DNA of 41,409 bases from a virus. Below the pieces are notes generated by a model, which saw only the letters and a list, made by a program, of their open reading frames with translations, was not told the DNA's origin and searched no databases. A program made the translations under genes and the position numbers. Below, piece after piece: positions 32,634 to 38,590 of this stretch. Where the stretch lies: IMG/VR virus record IMGVR_UViG_3300030329_003131, positions 1 through 41,409 of that record. One strand, written 5' to 3'. How positions within the stretch are numbered: position 1 is the first letter of the stretch; every line of letters begins with the position of its first letter.

Positions 32634-32696
32634 ACACACACCAGTGAGCGTTACATACACACACCAGTAAGTGTAACAACACACACCAGTGAGTGT
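32634..32696. repeat. Three 18-bp near-palindromic repeats (ACACACAC-CA-GTGAGTGT)
   Basis: Sites at 32634-32651, 32657-32674 and 32679-32696 are spaced 23 and 22 bases start to start. They continue the helical phase of the GTAACC iterons beside them and are the same motif as the array at 28545-28647. Confidence 0.8.
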
Positions 32697-32833
32697 GGTT
32701 ACGGGCGGTTACGGGCGGCTCGGCGGGCGCGGCGGGGCGGCGGGGGCCGGTGCGCCGGGGTGGGAGGTTAGGTTGATAGGCGGATATTCCAAAAGTTTGA
32801 TAGAAGAAAATTCCAATTTATTTACCAGACAAC
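32697..32833. other. GC-rich island followed by AT-rich stretch (possible origin unwinding region)
   Basis: 32697-32767 is almost pure G+C with GGTTACGGGCGGTTACGGGC at its left end. It is followed by an AT-rich stretch (about 32775-32830) of A- and T-runs. Iterons, a GC-rich block and an AT-rich block next to divergent promoters match a replication-origin layout. No gene is seen here. Confidence 0.45.
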
Positions 32834-32862
32834 TTGACAGGTCGATCTCGTTTTGTTATACT
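32834..32862 (+). promoter_or_regulatory. Near-consensus sigma-70 promoter for the 32.9-34.0 kb operon
   Basis: TTGACA (32834-32839) and TATACT (32857-32862) are separated by exactly 17 bases. Downstream lie a small GGCAAACTGCC inverted repeat and a GGGGTACCCC palindrome (about 32890-32900), then GAGGAGG and the first ATG. It is likely a strong early promoter. Confidence 0.85.
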
Positions 32863-32916
32863 TATATATACCACAGGCAAACTGCCAGTGGGGTACCCCC
32901 ATAGAGGAGGATAGCA

Positions 32917-33117
32917 ATGGGCAATATCACAGAGAAAGGGGTCGCCAAGATGGATTGCGCGATCTGCAAGGCTGGCATTCAGCCCGACCCTATAAGTGGA
33001 TGGAAGGAAGGTCATAACGCATGGCCCCTCGCAGATGGAAGGTGCTGCGATAACTGTAATAATACAGTAGTTGGAGCAAGAATCTTAATGCTAAAGGAGG
33101 CAATGGATAATGAGTAA
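32917..33117 (+). CDS. 66-aa zinc-ribbon protein
   Basis: GAGGAGG lies 7 bases before the ATG. Two Cys pairs are visible: CAIC (about residues 14-17) and CCDNC (about 43-47), with a Trp/His-containing middle (GWKEGHNAWPLADGR). This is a compact zinc-ribbon or treble-clef fold of the kind found in many small phage proteins. It is first in the operon behind a strong promoter, so it is probably an early host-takeover or regulatory protein. The function is unknown. It overlaps the next gene by 8 bases. Confidence 0.75.
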   Translation: MGNITEKGVAKMDCAICKAGIQPDPISGWKEGHNAWPLADGRCCDNCNNTVVGARILMLKEAMDNE

Positions 33118-33421
33118 AGAGGGCGGGAAAAATAAGGAACTGACCGTATTTGAGGTTATGAAGAAGCTGTCTGAGAGTGACGCTTTTGTTATTACTACCT
33201 TCAAGCATCAGGAGGAGGAGGAAAACTCAGTTGAGGTTTCTATGAGTACTGAGGGCAGTGAAGAGGAAGTGGCATTTATTATCGCTCAAATACTCCACAA
33301 GTGCCACGACCTAACTCCCTTGATTGGAAGATTCATAATGGAACAGATCAAGGAAGACGAAGAAAAAGCCAGCAGTGAGGTCATCATCGACCAGAGAACT
33401 GAAGACAAGGGAGATAAATAA
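33110..33421 (+). CDS. 103-aa acidic protein, member 1 of a three-gene paralogous family
   Basis: The product has a helix and strand start (VFEVMKKLSESDAFVITTFK), an acidic break, a strand (SVEVSMST), and a long helix (EEVAFIIAQILHKCHDLTPL), then a charged tail. The order strand, strand, helix with S-x-x-(D/E)-(A/S/Y)-(F/Y)-(I/V) at the start also appears in the proteins at 33421 and 36481. Those three are related, probably by duplication. No known family is recognised. It is expressed early from the promoter at 32834. Confidence 0.75.
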   Translation: MSKEGGKNKELTVFEVMKKLSESDAFVITTFKHQEEEENSVEVSMSTEGSEEEVAFIIAQILHKCHDLTPLIGRFIMEQIKEDEEKASSEVIIDQRTEDKGDK

Positions 33422-33858
33422 TGCAACACAACATAGAGGGTATCACCCAACATATATCCAGTGCGGAAGAGTATATTGTATTGGCGAATGCCCCCGATGG
33501 TGAGGGGGGTGAAGTAAAGTCCCATCTATATATAAATGGAAGGGCCGACAAACTCGCGGACCTCATAGCCCAAGTCTTTAACCATCACCCCCAAATATTC
33601 AAGATAATGATGGACCGCCACCAGCCTGAAGAGGTGAAGAAGATAATGGAGATATTGGGGGGCAACACCTCTGACTTTGGCGAAGAACTCAACGAAGAGG
33701 AGGAGGGCGGTGAGGAAGAGGAAGAGGAGCCTGAGAGGTCGGGTGTAACCACTGACTCTACGCCTCCGGTTTTATTTTCAGAGGAAGACATGAGGAGCTT
33801 GATGACCGACATTGGGATAGACCTTAAGTCGGGAGGCAATAACAATGACGGGAAGTGA
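33421..33858 (+). CDS. 145-aa acidic protein, member 2 of the paralogous family
   Basis: Residues 1-75 follow the family pattern: ISSAEEYIVLANAPDG, a strand VKSHLYING, then a helix KLADLIAQVFNHHPQIFKIM. A very acidic run follows (about 100-115, nearly all Glu), then a C-terminal helix (EEDMRSLMTDIGIDLKSG). The acidic segment resembles DNA-mimic or chaperone tails. It shares one base with the upstream stop (TAATG) and overlaps the next gene by 14 bases. The function is unknown. Confidence 0.75.
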   Translation: MQHNIEGITQHISSAEEYIVLANAPDGEGGEVKSHLYINGRADKLADLIAQVFNHHPQIFKIMMDRHQPEEVKKIMEILGGNTSDFGEELNEEEEGGEEEEEEPERSGVTTDSTPPVLFSEEDMRSLMTDIGIDLKSGGNNNDGK

Positions 33859-34042
33859 GATGAAGGAAAAGAGGATGGAGATTGATGAAATGACCCAAAA
33901 GGATTTGGGGTTCGCCCTTGGACTGTCGGAAAGGACAATCTCAAGGTACGAGACAAAAGAATCAATCCCCAAGTGGCTGGCTGTCGCTATGCACGGACTC
34001 GCTTTCAATGCTTCTGTTCGTAAATCTATTTGTGGGTTCTAA
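33845..34042 (+). CDS. Small XRE-family helix-turn-helix regulator
   Basis: This is a 65-residue protein whose central part, MTQKDLGFALGLSERTISRY, is a clear Cro/cI-type helix-turn-helix, followed by ETKESIPKWLAVAMHGLAF, the usual third to fifth helices. It is short for a repressor and is likely a Cro-like monomer or dimer. It is the last gene of the operon from 32834 and ends 24 bases before a strong terminator. Targets could be the 32.5-kb or 35.2-kb control regions. Confidence 0.85.
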   Translation: MTGSEMKEKRMEIDEMTQKDLGFALGLSERTISRYETKESIPKWLAVAMHGLAFNASVRKSICGF

Positions 34043-34048
34043 ATACAA

Positions 34049-34378
34049 TTAACCCAGTGGAGAGGAACCCCCTGCCGATGCCTTGTCGGTAGGGGGTTTT
34101 CTTTTGTCCAGTGCAGCCACTACGATTTTACCATCAAGGCCAGAGTACTCCATAAAAGGATTGCGCTCGTAGAGTAACTCTTGACGGATCATCTCAATCT
34201 TGCGCTCCACTTCCTCCCTATCTTCAGCGTCCTCACCATCCCTCATCATTGTGTCTGTCAGTGCATGGTACTCCTGTACTGCTTGGTGTAACACCCCACA
34301 GCACAACCGGGCGTAGGGGTCTAACATATTCCCCCACTTCCCGGTGCGGTTACTATGGTTACGCCTGTTCGCTTCCAC
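34049..34378 (-). CDS. 109-aa protein, last gene of the repressor operon
   Basis: The start is GTG at 34378 with GAGGAAG upstream, inside the 205-aa gene. The product is helical (YARLCCGVLHQAVQEYHALT, DREEVERKIEMIRQELLYER) with a Pro/Gly/Ser-rich end. The final codons contain the opposite-strand terminator. No family is known. It is co-transcribed with the 205-aa HTH protein and the 66-aa repressor. Confidence 0.7.
   Translation of the reverse strand: MEANRRNHSNRTGKWGNMLDPYARLCCGVLHQAVQEYHALTDTMMRDGEDAEDREEVERKIEMIRQELLYERNPFMEYSGLDGKIVVAALDKRKPPTDKASAGGSSPLG
34066..34105 (+). terminator. Strong intrinsic terminator of the 32.9-34.0 kb operon
   Basis: AACCCCCT-G-CCGA and TCGG-T-AGGGGGTT form a 12-bp stem with one G-T step around TGCCTTG, followed by TTCTTTT. 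It ends rightward transcripts. It lies within the 3' coding end of the leftward 109-aa gene, so its bases are shared by two functions. Confidence 0.9.
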
Positions 34379-34976
34379 TGTCTTCCTCGACCCGGCGATG
34401 AGGGCGGCGGTCTTTTAGGTTCTTGTGAGCGCCAAGCCACCACTCAACTTGATTGTGGTCTTCCTCGGTCCAAGGATCGCCCACCTTCTTCTTGCTGTAA
34501 CCAATAACCTCTCGGGCCGCCGAAGAGAATGGCTTAGGTTGCGGCTCTGGGGTGTCCTCTTCTGGTTGCTCAGGTAACTCCTCTCCCCTTGGGGATTGCA
34601 GCATTTTCCTGACATGGGACCACCGGATCTGGTGCTTTGGAACATCCGACAGAAACTTTTCAAGGCCACCCTGCTCTGTAACCTGACGATAGAATTGAAG
34701 CACCCAGTACAGTGTGCGCTCGCCAACGCCGATGTCCTTGGCGATCATGGGTATCAACTGCTGCCCATAGGCGTGGGGTTCATACAGGCCCGATACGGCA
34801 ATGGCCTCCCCCATGTCATACTTCGCCTCTACTTTTTCCAGTTCAATTCTAAACGCCCTCTCAGTTGCTATCGACTGCAACTCTGAAACTAAGTGCGAAT
34901 ACTTGGCCTCTCTCGTTGCGCTAACCTCTATGCTTTCTTGTGGGGTAGGCAACTCTGATGGTGATGGTGGTGACAT
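34359..34976 (-). CDS. 205-aa HTH protein, possible replication or lysogeny factor
   Basis: This protein is mostly helical. Residues about 80-130 (MIAKDIGVGERTLYWVLQFY; HQIRWSHVRKML) resemble the N-terminal helix-turn-helix of DUF1016/YhcG-like proteins, with a stretch where a winged helix would contact DNA. A Pro/Glu-rich linker (about 136-155) separates it from a C-terminal helical part. It lies between a repressor and a 109-aa gene. It may control maintenance or initiate replication at the iterons; this is inference only. Confidence 0.65.
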   Translation of the reverse strand: MSPPSPSELPTPQESIEVSATREAKYSHLVSELQSIATERAFRIELEKVEAKYDMGEAIAVSGLYEPHAYGQQLIPMIAKDIGVGERTLYWVLQFYRQVTEQGGLEKFLSDVPKHQIRWSHVRKMLQSPRGEELPEQPEEDTPEPQPKPFSSAAREVIGYSKKKVGDPWTEEDHNQVEWWLGAHKNLKDRRPHRRVEEDSGSEQA

Positions 34977-35009
34977 TCGCCAGCCTTTCGATTTGGTGAA
35001 GTGTGGTGG

Positions 35010-35210
35010 TTACTGCGCCACGATCTCGCCGGGGTGTACTTGTAACCGGTCGGCAATTCGTTGCAGGGTTGTGGAGTTGAACGGTTTTCCATTGAGCAAC
35101 TTGTTCAGGTAGCGGTAGTCCATCTTTAATTCTTCCGCGAGCTTTGATTGGGATCTTATTCCATCCTTCTTCATTTGCTCAATCACTGTGTCCTTGTCTA
35201 TTCGTGCCAT
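35010..35210 (-). CDS. Phage repressor-type XRE helix-turn-helix protein
   Basis: This is a 66-residue Cro/cI-type domain: SQSKLAEELKMDYRYLNKLL is the helix-turn-helix and NSTTLQRIADRLQVHPGEIV completes the fold. The start has GAGGGG upstream. It heads a leftward operon divergent from the SSB-like operon, the usual place of a prophage repressor. It probably binds in 35211-35372 and blocks the rightward promoter. It lacks a dimerisation or cleavage domain, so induction must use another route. Confidence 0.88.
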   Translation of the reverse strand: MARIDKDTVIEQMKKDGIRSQSKLAEELKMDYRYLNKLLNGKPFNSTTLQRIADRLQVHPGEIVAQ

Positions 35211-35262
35211 TTCGCCCCTCGCTTGATTAGCAGTTATTCCAAAATTAGTAGCTTGACCCTAT

Positions 35263-35291
35263 AATATAAGGAATAGTATGGGGATGTACAA
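35263..35291 (-). promoter_or_regulatory. Repressor-operon promoter
   Basis: On the minus strand TTGTAC (35286-35291) and TATATT (35263-35268) are 17 bases apart. It faces away from the rightward promoter at 35300. A CCTATAATATAAGG near-palindrome covers the -10 box, a possible autoregulatory operator. Confidence 0.6.
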
Positions 35292-35299
35292 CTATACAC

Positions 35300-35327
35300 T
35301 TGACATAGGAACAACATTACCTATATT
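35300..35327 (+). promoter_or_regulatory. Rightward promoter of the SSB-like operon
   Basis: TTGACA (35300-35305) and TATATT (35322-35327) are 16 bases apart, inside an AT-rich stretch with CCTAT repeats at both edges. GTATGGG (about 35276) and CCCATAC (about 35344) are an inverted pair flanking the promoter. It is the likely target of the 66-aa repressor. Confidence 0.75.
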
Positions 35328-35372
35328 ATATATTATCCTATAACCCATACACCATTCCAGAGGAGGAACACA

Positions 35373-36008
35373 ATGCCAGCAACCATTAAGATCCAGCAAG
35401 CCCCAATGGAGGTCACGTTTAAATACGGGAACGTGACTCGCTCTAAGTCCAAGAGGGGAGGAGCCGACTACTTCACCTTCGATTGTGAGCAGGGAAGGAT
35501 AAATGCAGATGGCAAGTTGGGGGCCGCTATTGCCGGGAACTGGGCGGGTCGTGGAGGATCTGCTAAGATTTGGAAAACTGAAGATGGTGAATATGAAGTG
35601 GAAGTAACCGACCCCGCAGAACGTATCTACGATCTGGAGATGCGGCAATGGGACGATAATGCAAATGGATTTGAAACCATCGACATGGACTTTGGGGTTG
35701 ATGGCGGCAAGAAAACCCCATCACCCGATAAGCCGAAGGCCCACCAGCCAGCATCCAGTGGATCAGCTAAGACCTTTGAAGGGTACTCTGAGTTAATGGC
35801 TAAGTGCCTTGAGGTCGCAGTGGCTATTTGCGGAGAAGAGGTAACCGAGCAGCAGCAGAAAATTGCGGTGACATTGTTCATGCAAGCAGACCGCAAGGGC
35901 ATCACCGCAGAATCTATCGGAGGAGAGTCCTCTGATAACACACCGCAGGTCCAAGAGGAGGATAATAATGCGGAAACGAATGAAGAAGATGAGGATCTCC
36001 CATTCTAA
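35373..36008 (+). CDS. SSB-like single-stranded DNA-binding protein
   Basis: GAGGAGG precedes the ATG. Residues 1-90 are beta-rich with basic and aromatic residues (VTFKYGNVTRSKSKRGGADY, AKIWKTEDGEYEVEVTD), as expected for an OB fold. A Pro/Lys-rich linker follows, then a helical part (SELMAKCLEVAVAICGEEVT), then a very acidic C-terminus ending EEDEDLPF. The final DLPF closely matches the DxDIPF tip that bacterial and T7-like SSBs use to recruit partner proteins. The tail is the strongest evidence; the fold is inferred. It is the first gene of the rightward operon and is followed by a RusA-like nuclease. Confidence 0.75.
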   Translation: MPATIKIQQAPMEVTFKYGNVTRSKSKRGGADYFTFDCEQGRINADGKLGAAIAGNWAGRGGSAKIWKTEDGEYEVEVTDPAERIYDLEMRQWDDNANGFETIDMDFGVDGGKKTPSPDKPKAHQPASSGSAKTFEGYSELMAKCLEVAVAICGEEVTEQQQKIAVTLFMQADRKGITAESIGGESSDNTPQVQEEDNNAETNEEDEDLPF

Positions 36009-36420
36009 GGAAGAGGCACCCAAGGGACTTCCAATGACCACCCCTGATGACAGGCAGCCACCTGCTCCACCCATAGAAACTGGGGGATGGGAAAACCTTG
36101 ATGAGATATCGGACCTCATGGGTATTCTACCCCAAACCATAATAAGCTGGTCAATCCATGATAAAGATTGGCCCTGTGGTCCTATATTCAAGGAGGTTGT
36201 TGGGGGCAAAGAGGCTGGCAAAGAGAGGAAAGAGGGTAATACCTTTAAACGATACTGGCTTGCTCCGGGCAGCTTTGATTTAATAGTTCGGGTCTATCCC
36301 AAAAAAGTAATGACCTGCGTAAGTAAACCAGAGTTGGCAGAAGAAAACGCAGCATTAAAAGATAGACTCAATGACCTTGAGTTGATGGTATCGGAGCTAT
36401 TAGATAAATCCAAGGCTTGA
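35968..36420 (+). CDS. 150-aa HTH-like protein with C-terminal coiled coil
   Basis: The ATG at 35968 is served by a GAGGAGG within the SSB gene, which it overlaps by 41 bases. Residues 40-65 (WENLDEISDLMGILPQTIIS) look like an excisionase or MerR-type winged helix-turn-helix. A C-terminal heptad helix (ENAALKDRLNDLELMVSELL) gives dimerisation. It could be an excisionase, replication accessory factor or regulator. It ends just before an intrinsic terminator. Confidence 0.7.
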   Translation: MRKRMKKMRISHSKEEAPKGLPMTTPDDRQPPAPPIETGGWENLDEISDLMGILPQTIISWSIHDKDWPCGPIFKEVVGGKEAGKERKEGNTFKRYWLAPGSFDLIVRVYPKKVMTCVSKPELAEENAALKDRLNDLELMVSELLDKSKA

Positions 36421-36443
36421 CAGCATAGGATTTATAACTACCT

Positions 36444-36480
36444 TACCCCTTCAGTCACTAAACGCTGAAGGGGTATTTTT
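36444..36480 (+). terminator. Intrinsic terminator / attenuator that covers the next ribosome-binding site
   Basis: TACCCCTTCAG pairs with CTGAAGGGGTA (11 bp, 10-nt loop), followed by TTTTT ending one base before the next ATG. The only ribosome-binding candidate for the next gene (AAGGGG) is in the 3' arm of this hairpin. Transcripts that read through would have a sequestered start. Confidence 0.85.
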
Positions 36481-36774
36481 ATGTCTGTCAGTGATGCGAA
36501 GTCGATTGCGATGTCCTTAATAGATGAGTCCGACTCTTTTATATTGGTTACAAGGATTGTGTCGGATGAGGTAGTAGACGAAAGCGTTGATGGAGAGTCC
36601 GAAGATGAGGGTCAGGAGGTAAAGTATAAAGCCTATTTAATGGCCCACCCTAACCACTCCGTTGAAATGATAGAGTACTTATTCGACCGATTCCCGAAGA
36701 TCCCCAAGGCAGTCATAGAGCTTAGGGGGGAGGAAATGAAGGAGAAGAAGATATGGGTGCCGGAAGAGAGGTAA
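36481..36774 (+). CDS. 97-aa acidic protein, member 3 of the paralogous family
   Basis: The ATG directly follows the terminator T-run. The product has IDESDSFILVTRIVSDE, an acidic break, VKYKAYLMAHPNHSVEM, and a helix (IEYLFDRFPKIPKAVIELRG), the same order as the genes at 33110 and 33421. Expression must depend on read-through or anti-termination at 36444-36480, or on a different promoter. The function is unknown. It overlaps the RusA-like gene by 22 bases. Confidence 0.75.
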   Translation: MSVSDAKSIAMSLIDESDSFILVTRIVSDEVVDESVDGESEDEGQEVKYKAYLMAHPNHSVEMIEYLFDRFPKIPKAVIELRGEEMKEKKIWVPEER

Positions 36775-37145
36775 CTGTAACCCTCCATGGTTACATACCC
36801 ACCCTTAATGAGTACATAAACGCCGAGCGGACCCATCGGCTCAGGGGGGCAAGGATGAAGAAAAGGGCTGAGAGTGACTTGATTGCCCAATTTTTATCCC
36901 ATAAAATCTCCCCCTTTGATTCGGTACACCTTGGTTACAACTGGGTTCGACTCCACAAAAGAGAAGACAAAGACAATGTTTCTTTTGGTCAAAAATTTGT
37001 ACAGGATGCCATGGTTAAGTCTGGGGTGGTCAGTAATGATGGGTGGAATAAGGTGATAGGGTTTGATCACAATTTCTCTGTTGACAAGTCCATTAAGAAG
37101 CCTAAATTGATACTCACCATTAAGAGCGGTGTGGTGGAGGAGTAG
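36753..37145 (+). CDS. RusA-like Holliday-junction resolvase
   Basis: This is a 130-residue protein. The N-terminus has the family opening, HGYIPTLNEYINAERTHRLR. The active-site area has REDKDNVSFGQKFVQDAMVK and NDGWNKVIGFDHNF, with the conserved Asp residues of RusA enzymes (DKDN and NDGW). These dimeric nucleases cut four-way junctions and branches during phage recombination and before packaging. The start lies inside the 97-aa gene with GGAG upstream. Size and motifs fit well. Confidence 0.88.
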   Translation: MGAGREVTVTLHGYIPTLNEYINAERTHRLRGARMKKRAESDLIAQFLSHKISPFDSVHLGYNWVRLHKREDKDNVSFGQKFVQDAMVKSGVVSNDGWNKVIGFDHNFSVDKSIKKPKLILTIKSGVVEE

Positions 37146-37160
37146 TAGTGTGGTGATGTC

Positions 37161-37269
37161 TTGTCCTTTCCTATGGTTCGGGGAGTGAGACATAGGAAGG
37201 GCCATAGGGGGGGAGGGGCGAATGGCAAAGGACAATTCGGTCTTACTTGCCATGGGGAGCGTCCCTCCC
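37161..37269 (+). other. Two strong hairpins after the RusA-like gene
   Basis: Hairpin 1: CCTTTCCTATG (37165-37175) with CATAGGAAGG (37191-37200), one bulge. Hairpin 2 has two stacked stems: GGGAGGG (37211-37217) with CCCTCCC (37263-37269) and ATGGCAA (37222-37228) with TTGCCAT (37247-37253). Neither ends in a T-run. They may stop or protect the upstream mRNA, or belong to the structured region that follows. Confidence 0.65.
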
Positions 37270-37278
37270 ACTAACCCC

Positions 37279-37307
37279 TTGACAGTTGAATGATAATTGT
37301 ATATATT
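37279..37307 (+). promoter_or_regulatory. Near-consensus sigma-70 promoter before the structured region
   Basis: TTGACA (37279-37284) and TATATT (37302-37307) are separated by exactly 17 bases. The predicted start is about 37314. No start codon with a ribosome-binding site follows until 37840, so the transcript begins with about 525 non-coding nucleotides. Confidence 0.85.
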
Positions 37308-37313
37308 AGTACA

Positions 37314-37839
37314 AGTAGCCGATAGGGTGTCGGTTCAAAAGAGAAACGGTACTATAGTGGAATATAAAAATTTGGCCCCTCTTGTGGCCCCTCACGATGG
37401 CTTCGCTTCCGCAACCTCCTCGCGGACACTGGGCCGCCGCTTTCTCTCCCATTTACTTGGCAATCGAATGGGTTTCTTGAGGGTCATCCCGCACAAGATG
37501 GGGCCTTTTACTTTCTCTTTGATGGGGGTTGCAACGACCAAGGCATCAAAGAGGTCACACTTCCTACCTTGGGGCGCGACTACAGGAAGATCCCGGCTGA
37601 AGGCACCGAGGGATAGTCGCACGGTGGGCAGATACATCGTTTAAAGTAGGGTGCAAATTCCGAGTCACTGCCTGACCGGAATCGACCGATGCGGGGAACT
37701 CGTCCGAAAGGGGCAAGTTTAGCCGCGAGGGGAGCAGACGATCCACTGGCTTGATATAGGCCGGGGCTAAAGGATCGCTGTGCTTCCCTCCGCGAAGAAT
37801 CTGAACCGAAGGGGCAATTTAACCCACAGGAGGTAAGGG
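37314..37839 (+). ncRNA. Candidate large structured RNA or riboregulatory leader (about 525 nt)
   Basis: No credible gene lies here, but many perfect or near-perfect helices can be drawn: 37317-322/330-335; 37374-386/492-505 (13 bp, one bulge, long range); 37408-412/422-426; 37448-453/467-472; 37515-524/544-553 (10 bp perfect, capped by 527-531/535-539); 37576-582/614-620 with 591-594/610-613 stacked inside; 37657-666/674-682 (9 bp, one bulge); 37724-736/781-794 extended by 739-744/772-777. CTTCCT (560-565) with AGGAAG (584-589) would form a pseudoknot. A short element CCGAA(A)GGGGCAA occurs at 37704 and 37806. No T-run terminator is found before the gene at 37840. It could be a free large phage RNA (GOLLD- or ROOL-like in scale) or a regulatory leader. 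I know no match by sequence. Confidence 0.7.
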
Positions 37840-38091
37840 ATGAGCCAAAAGTTCACCGTCAAGAACCCCGACCAGCTACGGTGCGTCCTCGTTGACGTTG
37901 GCGTAGATGAGGATGCAATTGATAGGATGGTTGTTCAAATCTCCGATGACCTAAAAAGCACCGGAGAGGTCTTTCTATGGGATGGAAAGGGAGGATTTGA
38001 AACTATCACCAACCACGCACTTGCCGAGAGGAGGGTAAAACATGGAACGCTCAACGGAAAACCAAAACCGTCCAGAAAACGCTACAAGTAA
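37840..38091 (+). CDS. 83-aa protein of unknown function
   Basis: AGGAGGTAAGGG lies directly upstream of the ATG, just after the structured region, whose 3' part is 18-30 bases away. The product is MSQKFTVKNPDQLRCVLVDV, acidic in the middle, with a basic C-terminus (HGTLNGKPKPSRKRYK) that may touch nucleic acid. No family is recognised. It overlaps the next gene by 50 bases. Confidence 0.7.
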   Translation: MSQKFTVKNPDQLRCVLVDVGVDEDAIDRMVVQISDDLKSTGEVFLWDGKGGFETITNHALAERRVKHGTLNGKPKPSRKRYK

Positions 38092-38590
38092 AGACTACAC
38101 CCTTGAAGAGAAAAAAGAATCACTCCACGATAGCCTCAACCCATCAAAGGAAAAGGCCATTGCCGAACTGTTCAAGGTCTGCCCTGAGATAACCCAAGCC
38201 GTCAAGAAAAACCTTGGCGACACCACAACGCTATGGTCCCTTGCTGCACTGGGTAGACTGGCAACTCGCCCCGACTTGTTTGAGCTTGAAATACGGATCG
38301 TTTGCGATGTGTTGCGCCAGCGTGTGCTTTCTGGAGTCAATGGGGATGTAGAGCATTCTAAGGTATCTGAGAACAAGAAAAACACACCAACCCTTGAGCA
38401 AAAGATAACCCTTGGGTCATTCCCAGAAGATTGTGGGAGGACAATGAAGAATAAGCTGAATGAGATGGGGTTTGCTTATAGTAAGAAGTTAGGATGGTGG
38501 GCTTGGGAGAGTAAGGAGCGAATTGAGTTTGTGGATATGATGAAGAGCGATGGGATGGTAACCCAATCGGAGCTTATCAATGTCTTCTAA
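38042..38590 (+). CDS. 182-aa protein of unknown function
   Basis: GAGGAGGG lies upstream of the ATG at 38042. Residues 1-45 are charged and disordered. Residues 45-100 are helical (KAIAELFKVCPEITQAVKKN, LWSLAALGRLATRPDLFELE). The C-terminal 60 residues (TLGSFPEDCGRTMKNKLNEM; KKLGWWAWESKERIEFVDMM) look like a small compact domain. No motif is recognised. It overlaps genes on both sides, so it is translated as part of one operon. Confidence 0.7.
   Translation: MERSTENQNRPENATSKDYTLEEKKESLHDSLNPSKEKAIAELFKVCPEITQAVKKNLGDTTTLWSLAALGRLATRPDLFELEIRIVCDVLRQRVLSGVNGDVEHSKVSENKKNTPTLEQKITLGSFPEDCGRTMKNKLNEMGFAYSKKLGWWAWESKERIEFVDMMKSDGMVTQSELINVF

Noticed and set aside
32448-32684. 78-codon open frame on the minus strand across the iterons
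   Set aside because: It is formed by repeated GGTTAC (Gly-Tyr) words and lies entirely in the iteron array; the ATPase promoter lies next to its 3' end.
37314-37345. tRNA-like GGTTCAAA word near the start of the RNA
   Set aside because: It resembles a T-loop, but there is no acceptor stem, anticodon arm or suitable length around it.
37392-37637. 81-codon open frame on the minus strand in the structured region
   Set aside because: No ribosome-binding site or promoter, antisense to the proposed RNA, basic low-information sequence. Stem pairing makes both strands look open.
37297-37644. 115-codon open frame on the plus strand in the structured region
   Set aside because: Its start lies upstream of the -10 box of the promoter, so it could not be on that transcript, and it has no ribosome-binding site. 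The stems listed for the RNA run through it.
37314-37839. Group I intron, tmRNA or RNase P as identity of the structured RNA
   Set aside because: I could not see the group I core motifs, a tag reading frame or tRNA-like ends, or the conserved RNase P core. No host or phage gene appears split here.
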